Under the pieces are notes generated by a model that saw nothing but the letters and a program-made list of their open reading frames with translations, did not search any database and had not been told where the DNA came from. A DNA stretch of 64,000 bases from Closterium sp. NIES-65 (Eukaryota > Streptophyta > Zygnematophyceae > Desmidiales > Closteriaceae): positions 620,001 through 684,000 of the forward strand of contig CANXME010002327.1 of assembly GCA_948144175.1 (NCBI GenBank), read 5' to 3'. The translations under genes were made by a program, and so were the position numbers. How positions within the stretch are numbered: the first letter of the stretch is position 1; each line of letters opens with the position of its first letter. Positions 38,352 through 48,256 of this stretch are shown piece by piece.

Positions 38352-39383
38352 ATGGCTGGACCTGAGGAAAGGGGTGGCAGAGGTGCTGGAGGCAATGGAG
38401 AAGCCCAAGCACAAGACCAAGCCTGTGAGTCAGCCGTGGCGCCCGTGCAACCGACTCTTGGACCTTCTAGGGACGAGCCAAGAGTGTTCAGGCTTGACAA
38501 GTTCAACGGCGACAACTTTGCTGAATGGTCATTCAAAATGGAGAATATGTTCGACCATTATGACCTGCTGGAGGTGAAGGAAGGAACGGAGAAGCGTCCC
38601 GAGAACGACCCGGAGAAAAGTCCGTGGGTGCGGAAGAGCGCACAAGGCTATCTCCTACTTGGGCAAGCGTTGGGGAGCAGTCAAATCCGTCACATCAAGC
38701 CTTTCCAGCGTGATCCAGAGAAGGGACCATAGGCATGGGCTGCTCTGAAGGGTGTACACGCTCTTGCAACAGCGGCGGTAGCTGTGGTGTTGGAATGGCA
38801 AATGGCGACGTTACGAATTGAGGAAGATGAACCCGTAGAAGACAGGGTGCAGAAATTCCTCGACTTGTTGACGCGGCTTGAGGGAGCTGATTTGAACTAC
38901 AGTGAGCTCCAAAAGAAGACCAAGTTGCTGGCCCTACTCCTTGAGTCATGGTCCTCCCTCATCATCAACCTCAACCGTGATCTGCCCCGCCTCTCGCTTG
39001 AAGACGTGAAGCGAGCGATCCTTCAAGGGGACTTCCGCCGCCGTGAGTTGGCGAGTGCGGATGGCGCCGGGGCAGCAAGCATCGGCCGGGGGTACGGCCG
39101 TGGAAGGGGCAGAGGACGAGGGAGAGGCAGATTTGGCAGCAACAACTTCGGCTGAGGCCGCGGGAGTGGCAGTTACGGCAGCGACGACAAGATCTACGGG
39201 CGCGGTCGCGGATGATTCGACGGCGAATGCCATTTTTGCCACAAGAGCGGACATATGTAGTGCGATTGCTACAAGCTCCCTGATGGCTGGACCCCTGCTC
39301 AAGGCCAGGAGGGTAGACGAGCAGGAGGAGGGAGAGGAAGAGACCGTGGAGGCTGTGGCGGTCGCGGTGGCGGAGCTGCAAAT
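38352..39383 (+). pseudogene. E8 gag, with four in-frame stops
   Basis: ATG 38352 (MAGPEERGG) opens a frame that continues in register with pol. It shows FRLDKFNGDNFAEWSFKME, the usual start of plant copia gag, then ATLRIEEDEPVEDRVQKFLDLLTRL. Stops are TAG 38730-38732, TGA 39153-39155, a TGA near 39214 and a TAG inside the zinc knuckle near 39258. The knuckle is C-X2-C-X4-H-X4-C with the stop in its last spacer. The two TGA codons lie in Gly/Arg-rich text where CGA (Arg) is expected. There is no frameshift, only substitutions. Confidence 0.9.
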
Positions 39384-42300
39384 ATGAAGAGCGGAGACAA
39401 CGACAAGGACCCGAGCGACGATCGGTACCCGGGTCTATTCTACTTTGTGTCGACGCAAGTACCGGCTCGTCCAGAGAAGGATGAAGGCTTTGAGGAGCCA
39501 GCAGCTGTGGGAAAGGTGACCCTACACCCCCTGGACTATTGGGTGATCGATAGTGGCGCTACCTATAGCATGACACCTCGCCCGAACTTGCTCACCGAAC
39601 TTGGACCGTCACCGGTGAAGCATGTCACATCGGCTTTGGGGCAGCGAGCAGAGGTGAAAGGCATGGGGAAGGCCATATTCAAGGGTGCTGATGGGAAGAT
39701 GGTGGGCCTCAAGAACGTGCTTTGGGTGCCCAGCCTTGCTGCAAACCTGATTTCCGTGCGGCGGTTGGCAAAGGCCGGCATGGACACGAACTCGAAGGGA
39801 GCCAAGACTTACACCGCAAGGCTTGGCGAGCGGATTCTATGGGACCTTCACGAGGATAGGGATGTCTACAACAAGATGTGGCAGATCCCTGTGGTCCCCA
39901 TGCCGAAAGAGAGGCAAGTGGCAGCAAGCATCAGTACCAAGGGTGAAGCGGTTGGTAGCGGCGATAGCGCGGACGGTCGCGCTAAGGAGAAGGAGTCCAA
40001 GAAGTGCAATCTTGGAGGGACCAGCAAGCTCGGTGAACCTAAGGAGAGAGGTGCAGCAGCCAAGGAGCAGAACAAGGGTGAGGAGAACCCCGAGGTAGCA
40101 GCGGAGGAGGACTACGGAGAGAGTATGTGGGGCACTATTGCGAGCGCGGCATTCTCCAATCGGACTTTGGCTACGGGGGAGTGTGATTGGCTCACCTTGC
40201 ATCGGCGCATGGGGCATGTGGTCCTGCCCATCTTGCAACAGCTAGTGAAGAACCAGATGGTCACTGGCATACGTGTGAAGCGGGAGCCCGATGAGGTGCT
40301 TGGCTGCCCAACGTGCATGCAAGCCAAGTTCACCCGTTTCCCATTCTCTAGTTCGGAGGCAACGGATAAGGCACCACTTGATGAGGTGGTGATGGATGTG
40401 GTGGGCCCCCTGAAGCTTGGAGCTGCTGGAGCTGAGTATTTCCTCACCATTGTCGACGTCTACACCCGTATGACTTGGGTGTACGTGCTGGCCAAGCAGA
40501 GCGATGTGGCTGAAACGTTGAAGACGGATTGGTTCCCGATGGTGGAGCGGCAACAAGACCGTCTAGTCAAGTCGATCTGGACCGATCGAGGGGGAGAGTT
40601 CCTGAGCAAGGAGTTTGGGTTGTGGCTGAAGAAGAATGGTATTCAGCACTCCCTCACCATGCCATACTCCCCTGCAATGAACGGCATTGCCGAGCGAGCG
40701 AACCGGACGATCACGGAGGCGGCACGCGGGTTGCTCATTGAAGCCGGGCTACCCGACTATTTCTGGCCTGATGCAGTGCGGAGCGCGTGTGTGGCCAAGA
40801 ACAGAGTTTTGACTCATGTGGGAGCAGACAAATGGGCGCCCTATGTGGAGTGGCTTGGAAGGAAGCCAAAGGTGGATTTGCTTCGGGTGTTCGGGTGCAT
40901 GTGCATGGCGCTCGTGCCTAAGCATCTTCGGCACAACAAGCTTGGTGCCAAGGCGGTGTGGGTCGTGCACTTGGGCATGGCTCAAAACAGCAAGGGATGG
41001 CTTCTTTGGGACCCATTCACCAAGAAATTCCTGGTGAGCAGGGACTGCAAGTTCATGGAGAACTTCATGTACAAGGATTGGAAGGCGGAGAATGAGGCGA
41101 AGATAGGCGTGCGGTTTGGGGAGGTGAAGAGTTCCGGTTTGGAGCATGTGGAGCTGCCTTTGGAGCTGAGCAGCGGCAGCACTACCACAAGGCAATCTTC
41201 CATTGTGAATGGGGGAGAGGAGGCCAAGGATGCAGAGGAAGAAGAGGAGGAGGTGCAGCAAGTGAGCGAGCGTGCACCGACACTTCCTTCCCGCACTACG
41301 AGCGCTCCACGAATCCGTGCTACACCGCAGCAACGCCAAGGCCTTCAAGTCCCTACAGCTGAGGAGGAAGGAAGGGGGAAGAGGAAAGTTCAACCCCCTA
41401 ATAGGCTGACCTATGATGCGCCAGGAAAGCAGGGCAAGACAGCCCTGGCCGGAGCGGCAATGATGGTCGGAGACGACGAGGAAAGTGACTACGAGGAGTG
41501 TGCCTTCGCGTTCTTCTCTCCGGTGGAGATGCCGGGAGAACAAGCAACTCTCAAGGAGGCTTTGGAGAGTAGTGATGCTGAGGAGTGGAAGAAGGCCATG
41601 GAGAGTGAGCTGAAGAGCATCGAGGAGAATGACATGTTTGAGTTGGTGGAGCTACCGGAGGGGTGTACGGCGATAACGTCCAAGTGGCTCTTCAAAATCA
41701 AGTCGGATGCCGACGGCAAGATCGAGCATTGCAAGTCTAGGCTGGTGGCCAAGGGGTACCAGCAAAATGAGAAGGTGGACTTCAAGGAGCTGTTTGCCCC
41801 TGTGGTGAAGCCGACGACGCTGCGAACCCTATTCGCGGGAGCCGTCATCAAAGGATGGGTGGTGAAGCAGATGGACATCGTAACGGCATTTCTTAACGAC
41901 ATCCTTGAGGAGGAGATTTTCATGGCGCAGCCAGAGGGGTTTGATGATGGTAGTGGCAGAGTGTGGAAGCTGAAGAAGGCCCTCTATGGGCTGAAGCAGG
42001 CCCCTAGGCAATGGTACATGAAGCTGCGCGAAGTGTTGGAGGAGATCGGCTTCACTCCCTCAACGGCCGATCACTCCTTGTTCATGCTTGGCGAGGGGGA
42101 GCAGAGGATCTTCATGGCGGTTTATGTGGATGACATTCTCATCTTCTCACCCTCCTCTGACCTTGTGAAGGAGGTGATGCTGAAGCTGCAAGACAAGTTC
42201 AAGTGCAAGTCCCTTGGTGATGTGAACTTCTACCTTGGGCTCCACATCGAACGAGACGTGGAGAAGCGGAGCAAGCGAGTGCACCAACGGAAGTACCTGG

Positions 42301-42407
42301 AGGCCTTGGCTGCCAACTTTGGGCAGAGTGAAGGCCATGTGGCTACAACCTTTCCCTCAGGGTTCAAGTGTGTGAAGGGACCAGAGAAGGAGAGCAAGCG
42401 TTGGTGA
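39384..42407 (+). CDS. E8 pol: protease, integrase and RT open frame (1007 aa)
   Basis: The frame is continuous with gag, and the ATG at 39384 need not be a real start. Domains: protease WVIDSGAT (Asp 56); GAG_pre-integrase with LHRRMGH and a C-X2-C pair (about 270-312); integrase core D338, D401, E437, with 35 residues between the last two; acidic linker (about 610-720); RT with FKIKSDADGK, the LFAPVVKPTTLRTL block, QMDIVTAFLN, YGLKQAPRQW and YVDD (914-917). A frameshift near 42395 makes it end at TGA 42405-42407, before RNase H. The visible catalytic residues are intact, but the polyprotein is truncated. Confidence 0.92.
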   Translation: MKSGDNDKDPSDDRYPGLFYFVSTQVPARPEKDEGFEEPAAVGKVTLHPLDYWVIDSGATYSMTPRPNLLTELGPSPVKHVTSALGQRAEVKGMGKAIFKGADGKMVGLKNVLWVPSLAANLISVRRLAKAGMDTNSKGAKTYTARLGERILWDLHEDRDVYNKMWQIPVVPMPKERQVAASISTKGEAVGSGDSADGRAKEKESKKCNLGGTSKLGEPKERGAAAKEQNKGEENPEVAAEEDYGESMWGTIASAAFSNRTLATGECDWLTLHRRMGHVVLPILQQLVKNQMVTGIRVKREPDEVLGCPTCMQAKFTRFPFSSSEATDKAPLDEVVMDVVGPLKLGAAGAEYFLTIVDVYTRMTWVYVLAKQSDVAETLKTDWFPMVERQQDRLVKSIWTDRGGEFLSKEFGLWLKKNGIQHSLTMPYSPAMNGIAERANRTITEAARGLLIEAGLPDYFWPDAVRSACVAKNRVLTHVGADKWAPYVEWLGRKPKVDLLRVFGCMCMALVPKHLRHNKLGAKAVWVVHLGMAQNSKGWLLWDPFTKKFLVSRDCKFMENFMYKDWKAENEAKIGVRFGEVKSSGLEHVELPLELSSGSTTTRQSSIVNGGEEAKDAEEEEEEVQQVSERAPTLPSRTTSAPRIRATPQQRQGLQVPTAEEEGRGKRKVQPPNRLTYDAPGKQGKTALAGAAMMVGDDEESDYEECAFAFFSPVEMPGEQATLKEALESSDAEEWKKAMESELKSIEENDMFELVELPEGCTAITSKWLFKIKSDADGKIEHCKSRLVAKGYQQNEKVDFKELFAPVVKPTTLRTLFAGAVIKGWVVKQMDIVTAFLNDILEEEIFMAQPEGFDDGSGRVWKLKKALYGLKQAPRQWYMKLREVLEEIGFTPSTADHSLFMLGEGEQRIFMAVYVDDILIFSPSSDLVKEVMLKLQDKFKCKSLGDVNFYLGLHIERDVEKRSKRVHQRKYLEALAANFGQSEGHVATTFPSGFKCVKGPEKESKRW

Positions 42408-43125
42408 AGAGGAGAGGCGCCGTTTTCACTCGTTGGTGGGCAGCCTCACGTATGCGGCGGTAAACACACGACCGGATGTCGCATTTGCTACTGGGCAGAT
42501 GGCAAGGGTTGTTCAATGCCCTAATGAGCAGCAGGTAGCAGCTGGAATGAGGGTGGCCAAGTAACATGGCCAAACACCGACCGTTGGGCTGCAATACTCG
42601 GCGGCGGTGCAAAGGTGCCAAAAGGGCGCGGATGGTGTAGAACCCGGACGTTTGTTCCTCACCACTTACTCGGATGCTTCATATGCATCGGAACAAAAGG
42701 ACATGACAAGTGTGGGAGGGTTCATATGCCATGTTGGTGGAGGCCCAACTGCTTGGGAGAGCAAGAAGCAGGTTGACCAAGCATTGAGCTCGGTGGAGTC
42801 CGAGTACATGGCACTCTTCCGTGCCGTACGGGAGATTGCGTGGCAGTGGCGTTTGTTGGCTGAATTGGGGGAGGAGCAGCAAGGACCTACCCCACTCTAC
42901 TGTGAAAGCCAGGGAGCCATTTCTCTAACTAAGAACCTTGTGCTACACGGCCTCACCAAGCACATGAGGGTGAAGTGGCAATGGACGAGGAGCATGGTGG
43001 CCGCGGGTGAAGTTGAGCTGCACTACGTGAAGACGATGGGGCAGCCGGCTGACATGATGACCAAGAGGCTGGTGGAGCAGCAGCATTGGAAGTATTGCAA
43101 GCTTGCTGGGATGGCTCTGAACTAA
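42395..43125 (+). pseudogene. E8 end of RT and RNase H (frameshifted)
   Basis: In a new frame from about 42395, the text gives EERRRFHSLVGSLTYAAVN and TRPDVAFATGQMARV, then TAA near 42573 in VAK*. RNase H follows with YSDASYAS, SVESEYMAL, CESQGAISL and HYVKTMGQPADMMTK, ending at TAA 43123-43125. All expected acidic residues except the VDN Asp are present: the third block reads CESQ, a normal variant in some copia elements. Confidence 0.9.
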
Positions 43126-43150
43126 GAGTGCAAGATCCTAAGGCCAACAA

Positions 43151-43164
43151 TCCGAGGGGGAGTT
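43151..43164 (+). promoter_or_regulatory. E8 polypurine tract
   Basis: TCCGAGGGGGAGTT directly precedes the 3' LTR and is the expected plus-strand primer. It has no hairpin of the kind seen in the small-LTR elements. Confidence 0.85.
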
Positions 43165-43993
43165 TGTTGGTGCAACCCTACGGTTTGCACTCGGCTTGTA
43201 GTCCGTGTGCGTGAATGAGTGTGTGCATGGAATGGTATGAGGGCATGTGATAATATATATTTCATGCTTATAATAGTGTGTGAATGATGGGTCATGATGT
43301 CGAGTGTGTGTGTCAAGTCAATAGCGAATTATCGCTAGTCGCGTTTAACGTGGCCATTTTGTGTGTCCCGCGCGGTTTCTATTTTGTCGTGCGCGGTTTC
43401 TATTTTGTCGCTTGTCGAACGTTCGGCATGTCACAGGTGTGTGCAGCAGACCCATCAAGAACTCAAGGATGAGTTTGTGATGAAGAGCCCGAGTCTTGGT
43501 TTCAAGCTTCAAGTGATTTCGAAGCTCGCCAAAAGGGTACACTTCAAGATATTGAAGATAGTTACATTACAATGTGTACTGTAACATTTCTATTGGTGTA
43601 GACCCTTGTGAAGGGTAGGTTCGAGACCCTTCTTAGTTGGGGACAGTGTGGCACTGTTCCACATCACTGTATCTTGGCTCTTGGGGTTTGTAGGAGCTGG
43701 GAGTCACTCCCAACTCGTAACTCTTTCTAACTCTTCCTATTGTGTGTTCTAAGACTATGTTGGTACCATAGTGCCGTTCGTTCAAACCAACGCTGTATTG
43801 TCAATTCTTCATAAAATCGTGCAATCTAAATTGCCTATTGTAAGCAAAGTTAAGGCGCTCTTGATCCAAGTTGAATGAAGTCATTTGAAGTTGTGAGCAG
43901 ATCGCTATGAACGTTTAAATCATCTGTGCAGAAATCCGACTATGCACTCTATCCTTCGTTTTAGGCACATTGAAGCCTACTGTGACTATAACA
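43165..43993 (+). repeat. E8 3' LTR (829 bp)
   Basis: It begins TGTTGGTGCAACCC and ends GACTATAACA. Differences from the 5' LTR are mostly single substitutions, about 14 in the first 260 bases. Confidence 0.93.
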
Positions 43994-44048
43994 GCATTTT
44001 GTCCCAACACTCTTCCAATGCATTCATCATTTTCCTAGTATTCTAACA
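43994..44048 (+). repeat. E4 3' LTR, second part
   Basis: It resumes with GCATT (the right E8 duplication) and ends AGTATTCTAACA, with the final 31 bases identical to the E4 5' LTR end. The next bases ATGTG (44049-44053) are close to the left flank ATGCG (15767-15771). Confidence 0.88.
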
Positions 44049-44287
44049 ATGTGGACAGGGAAAAGGGACCTTGCTTGATTTAGACGGGAAAGAGAGTATT
44101 GAAAATCAACAAGGGGTGCAGTAAAAAGGACCGGCATGGTGTACTGGATGAACACATGGGTGATTAGGTGGCAAAGACGCAAAAGTTGTGGGTCCTTTAC
44201 CTTTTTGCCCAAAAAAACGGAAGCCAAAAGATCCTATAACCGTGAACGTCAGACCCCCAGTACTGCTTAAGCGTGGCGTTGAACCTA

Positions 44288-44479
44288 CTAGATGGAGTTG
44301 GTGCATGAATGATAATATGAAGTGGAAAGAAGGTATGTTGAGCTGGGGACTTTGAAGAAACCTGATACGGAGCTGGGTGGTTCAGTGGCGACGATGCGGT
44401 AGTAGGTCAGGCAGGCTACTAGTACGACGGCGCCACCAGCAACTGGGAGCGCCTTTATAGGGCAATCCGCCACTCGCAT
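44288..44479 (-). other. Possible host coding fragment with hydrophobic segment
   Basis: A 63-codon frame opens at ATG 44479. Residues near 10-27 read ALPVAGGAVVLVACLTYY, a plausible membrane anchor, followed by RIVATEPPSS. A TATAAAGG sequence lies inside the start of the frame near 44456-44463, so this could instead be promoter DNA. I do not recognise a family. Confidence 0.2.
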
Positions 44480-45070
44480 TACGCTGACATGGAGGATGCG
44501 TTACATCGCCACATCTGCATCCAGCGTGCAAAATGTGTGGCGTCTTTTGTTAAAGATATCTGCGTACGGAGCCATGCATGGATGAAAAACACAGTCCTAA
44601 TCAACCTTGATACACATCCTCTCACTTGAGCCAGCAGTTTTGGGACCACTGTAACATTTTTTTTTACAAGTTAACTGAATCATCCATAACTAGGCAAACA
44701 ACTCTGATTAGGGCTTTACCGTTTTTCAGGTTCACACGCTCCATTTCTTGTGTATTCTCTTTACTTTGCCGTACAAAAGAATCACATAGCAAGCTCAATC
44801 CGCACCGCTGTTGTCATTGCTATTGAGCAGCTCCGCGTTTGCTCATCTTGCGGCATCGTCCCGAGATCGTGCAAATGTAGGACGACAAAATGGTGTTGGA
44901 GGAGGGAATGCGGAGGAGTAAGTTAGTGAGGCTATGCCTGACGTTGGCCGATCCCATGCAGGTGGGACCCACCTGATCGATCGCCGACGACCCCTAATCC
45001 TGATGAGGGCTGGTGGGTGAAATTCGCCTGGGGGGTTCCACCAAATTCTGGGACCTGATAGAGTCGGCAG

Positions 45071-45379
45071 TGGGAGAATTCCCTGAGCCTTGATGACATC
45101 GTGCTCTAGGAGCGGCGGATGCGGGACGTTGGCGAGTGACTAACCCACGTGGCAACCGTGTTGGAGGAGCTGCATCACGGCCTTGAGCGGCGAAACCTTG
45201 TGTCCAGGAATCCGCAACTGAATGAGGACGAACAACGGCTGGTGCGTAATGCTGTTGAGAAAGCTTGCTTTCTTTCTTATCAATTGGCATCGTTCTCATT
45301 ACAAATGGGGGTCGTTCTCATTACAAATGGCTTATTACAACATTTGCATCAACGTAGAACACAAGCTAATGCAGACTAA
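45071..45379 (+). pseudogene. Possible degraded coding fragment
   Basis: The frame through 45149-45379 gives VATVLEELHHGLERRNLVS and NEDEQRLVRNAVEKA, which look helical and coiled-coil-like. Upstream in the same frame, SLDDIVL and ERRMRDVGE are separated by stops at about 45108 and 45137. It could be an old gag or host exon. No family is assigned. Confidence 0.2.
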
Positions 45380-45534
45380 TAACACTAGCTACGATATACC
45401 CTATCCAAGTGGCATTAGCAAGGCGATTTACTCTGGGGTGGGTGGTGGGAATGTTGAGTGAGCCGTTTGAAAATCAAGAAACGTGGGTGGAGGGTAATGA
45501 GCTCCAACCCAGGGTTTTTGTAGTTGGAGAAGGG

Positions 45535-45659
45535 TGTGAAAGTTTAGAAGAAAGAAGAGGGGTTGCACTAGCAAGAATGAGGATACAAATAGCAAACCCT
45601 AGAAGGGATGTACTCGCTATAGAGCACCCCACTACAGGCTAAAGCATAATATTCTGACA
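45535..45659 (-). repeat. E9 3' LTR (about 125 bp)
   Basis: On the minus strand it begins TGTCAGAATATTATGC and carries GCCTGTAGTGGGGTGC. The end is placed at TTTCACA by comparison with other LTRs and may be off by some bases. The sequence before it on the minus strand is CTATGGGGGTG, the polypurine tract. Confidence 0.75.
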
Positions 45660-45800
45660 CACCCCCATAGCCGAAGTGGGGTGTAATCAGCAGAGCAAGC
45701 AAAGCATTACGAGCTCAGGGTGGATCACAATGTCACCACACATTCTGAGCATAAGTTGAAGAAGCAATAGTTTAAAGTTCACAATTATGAGCAAAGCTAG
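45660..45800 (-). promoter_or_regulatory. E9 3' UTR with PPT hairpin
   Basis: The minus strand reads TGTGATCCACCCTGAGC and a hairpin CCCCAC..CTATGGGG close to the shared form, although no coding region precedes it. Confidence 0.7.
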
Positions 45801-45839
45801 AGGCTATCCCAGAGGGCTAGTGTGGAGGAGGGACTATGA

Positions 45840-46130
45840 GAGGAGAGGAGGTAGTGGGTGGCAGCTAAAGCTGCTGGCACACGGCGCAACTGGAGCAACT
45901 GGCACACGGGCAACTGGAGCAACTGGCACACTGGCAACTTGAGCAACTGGCACACGGGCTACTGGAGTAACTGGCTCCGCGGCTAATAGTAGCGGCAGAC
46001 GAGCAACGGACTCACAGGCGACTGGAGCAACGGGCTCACGGGCGACTGGCGCAACGGGCTCACGGGCGACTGGCGCAACGGTCTCACGGGCGACTAGAGC
46101 TGCTGGCTTCTCGGCGGCCACCCCCTTTAA
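45840..46130 (-). repeat. E9 tandem repeats near the 3' side
   Basis: The units are near CTCACGGGCGACTGGCGCAACGG and read as VAREPVAPVAR when translated. No gag or pol similarity is visible, so this is a non-coding minisatellite. Confidence 0.75.
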
Positions 46131-46329
46131 CCTCCCCAAACTATCCCACTCCCATTGCACATACCCCCTACTGCACCCCTAGGGTCACTTACACCCCACC
46201 CCCTAGCACCACTCCGTCGACTCCCACACACCCACCCCCCTCAGCGGTAGCTGCAACAGTGGGAGACAGAGGAGGAGGAGGAGCAGGGGAGACCACACAC
46301 GCGCCACCCCCCAGGTCGCGGCCCCCGAA

Positions 46330-46860
46330 GGAGCCGCGACGGGCGACGGGAAAAGGGGGGGGGGGGGGGGGGGGAGGCGGTGCCGTAGGTAGGGCGACAG
46401 GGCCGAGCCGTAGGTAGGGCGACAAGGCCGGTACGCAGGTAGGGCGACGGGGCCGGGGCGCAAGTAGGGCGACGGGGCCGGGGCCGAGGTGCAGGTAGGG
46501 CAACGGGGCCGGAGCACAGGTAGGGCGACGGGGCCGGGGCCGGGGCGCAGGTAGGGCGACGGGGCCGCAGTTAGGGCGGCGGGACGACGGGGCCGCTGGC
46601 GGCGGTTAGGGGCCGATAGGAGCGGCGACAGGGGGCGACGCGCGGGCCCCCCGTCGCCCGTCGCAGCGCCTCCCGGGGGCGACGCGCCGAGTGACGGGGC
46701 AGAAACCCGTCGCGCGCCTCGGGGCGCACGGCGGGCAGAAAACCGCCGCGCGCCTCGGGGCGCACGGCGGGCAAAAAACCGCCGCGCGCCTCGGGGCGCA
46801 CGGCGGGCAGAAAACCGCCGCGCGCCTCGGGGCGCACGGCGGGAAGAAAAAACTGCCGCA
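46330..46860 (-). repeat. E9 leader repeats: 36-bp units and a G-run
   Basis: Four 36-bp units with the block CGCGCGCCTCGGGGCGCACG lie at about 46700-46855. Between 46380 and 46560 are units of GGTAGGGCGACGGGGCCG type. A pure G-run lies near 46355-46375. Confidence 0.85.
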
Positions 46861-46934
46861 CGCCACTGGGCGTGCGGCACAGAGAGTAGACGTAGCAGTT
46901 GCAGCGAAAGCAACGAGGTGGTGAGCCCACCCAC

Positions 46935-46969
46935 AGGATCGATCCATGGGGATCGACCTGCTCTGTTCC
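46935..46969 (-). promoter_or_regulatory. E9 PBS remnant and post-PBS hairpin
   Basis: GGAACAGAGCAGG (minus strand) is close to the E6 PBS TGGAATCAGAGCAGG. The hairpin TCGATCC-CCAT-GGATCGA (46955-46938) has a seven-base stem with no sequence in common with the E3 or E7 stems. Confidence 0.7.
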
Positions 46970-48256
46970 GTGTCTGGGGATCTCGGGCGTTTGTCCGCGA
47001 CATGTCTGTGGACAAGTTATCCCCTCGTGCTGCTCCTTGCGTCTTCCTTGGCTTCCCGCCTGACGCGCCAGGGTGGCAGTTCTACCACCCCACCTCTCGC
47101 CGTGTTCTGTCCTACTAGGACGTCACATTTGACGAGTCAGTCCCCTACTACCGCCTCTTCCCCTACCGCACTCCGTCCCTCCCCCCGCCACCGCTCTTCC
47201 TTATTCCAGGTCCCCCCCGGGTAGACCCCCTCCCCCCTCAGGGTCCTGCCCCTTCAGGTGTGTCCCAGGTAGACGCAGTCGAGCCTGTCGAGGTTACTGG
47301 TGATTCTGGTGCTGCTGGGGGTGCTGAGCCTGGGGGTGCTGACTCTGGGGGTGCTACGCCTGGCGGTGCTGAGACTGGGGGTGTTGAGCCTGGGGGTGCT
47401 ACGTCTGGGGGTGCTGAGCCTGGGGGTGCTGAGCCTGGGGGTGCTGAGCCTGGGGGTGCTACGTCTGGAGAAGCTGCGCCTGGGGGTGCCACGTTTGGAG
47501 GTGCTGAGCCTCGGGGTGAGGAGCCTACGGGGGCTGGGCCTGGAGGTTCTCCGGGTGCTTCGTCTCGGCGGGAGCCACTCTCTCCACAAGAGCTGCGCGA
47601 GTGGTTTGCCCGGCGCTGGAGGCGTGCTACTCGAGCTGGAGTTTCTTCGACCGCTGAGGGTACTGTGCTGTCCCTGCTGTGTCTGGAGTCGCCGCGCGGC
47701 CTCGGCCGTACTTCGTTCCGCTCCTTCAGCAGGTTCTTGGTCTCCCGCCTTCTACTAGTCCTCCTCCTCCCTTAGAGTGTCCGCAGTCTGTCCCGTCCCA
47801 GTTACAGTTACCGCCGGCCTCCCCATTGCCTGCTCCTTCTCCCTACACTGGTCCCACTGGAGGTCTTGCTGAGCGTCGTGAGCCTGCGTCTTGCCCTGCG
47901 TCGCCTGTCCATGCTGCTCGCTCTAGTGGTCGCGGTTCACGTTAGCGTCCTCCTCCTGTCCCTGGCATGCACCGGATGTCTCTGCGTCCGTCCACTGCTC
48001 CTCTGCGTGCCCCTTTGCCTTCTCCTCCTGAGTCCTCTCTTCCTGCTCTTGCCGACCCGGAGTCGGACTCTCTTCGTGCTGTCAGTCCTGCTGCCACGCG
48101 TCTCCTTGATACTGTCGTCACTGACCCTTCCTTTGAGTCCACTGCTACGTCTGCCCTAGTTGGTGAGCTCGTCGACTTTGCTGCTCGCTGTCGTCTAGAC
48201 TACGCTGCTAGTCTTGTTGCTGAGTCTACGTCTGTCTTTCCTCCATTCGTCGGGGG
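46970..48256 (+). pseudogene. E10 integrase end, linker and pre-RT
   Basis: SGDLGRLSA/WGSRAFVRD text opens the fragment. TAG 47116-47118 replaces CAG in SSQDVTF. The linker has GGAEPGG repeats and SPQELREWFARRW (about 47579). A deletion near 47668 removes most of the post-motif linker and shifts the frame. TAG 47943-47945 replaces CAG. The pre-RT text reaches the VGG codons at 48248-48256. Confidence 0.85.

Larger units (their letters stand above)
37491..43993 (+). mobile_element. E8: full-length copia element of a different lineage, TSD GCATT
   Basis: LTRs of 827 bp (37491-38317) and 829 bp (43165-43993), about 95 percent identical by eye, flank the PBS, gag, pol and polypurine tract. The 5-bp duplication GCATT is exact (37486-37490 and 43994-43998). 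Long LTRs, a normal CCHC zinc knuckle, lower GC and no minisatellite leader set it apart from the other elements. It sits inside the E4 3' LTR, so it is younger than E4. Confidence 0.96.
15772..44048 (+). mobile_element. E4: old copia element hosting a nest of later insertions
   Basis: A 5' LTR at 15772-15888 and a 3' LTR of the same subfamily (37417-37490 continued at 43994-44048) flank the nest. The outer 5-bp blocks are ATGCG and ATGTG, a one-transition mismatch. E4's own sequence is the leader and gag fragment (15889-16784), the protease-to-RNase H part (32339-36864) and the 3' UTR (37217-37416). E5, E6, E7, T2 and E8 lie inside it. About 0.6 kb of E4 between gag and protease is missing. 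The single-element reading is an inference. The alternative is two separate fragments. Confidence 0.7.
44049..45534. other. AT-richer flank right of the nest
   Basis: There is no LTR, PBS or copia domain here. Its composition resembles 15030-15771, and the two may have been contiguous before E4 inserted. Two weak coding signals are listed separately. The rest holds nothing I can identify. Confidence 0.55.
45535..46969 (-). mobile_element. E9: coding-less copia derivative, 5' LTR lost
   Basis: On the minus strand it has a PBS-like GGAACAGAGC (46968-46959), the post-PBS hairpin, a minisatellite leader, a second repeat block, the conserved 3' UTR and a 3' LTR (45659 to about 45535). No gag, protease, integrase or RT text lies between, so it is either a large internal deletion or a non-autonomous LARD-like element. 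The right end joins E10 at a short GTTCC overlap, and the 5' LTR is gone. Confidence 0.75.

Noticed and set aside
37491-43993. E8 as the internal part of E4
   Set aside because: E8 has its own 827/829-bp LTRs, PBS, PPT and an exact GCATT duplication inside the E4 LTR, so it is a separate insertion.
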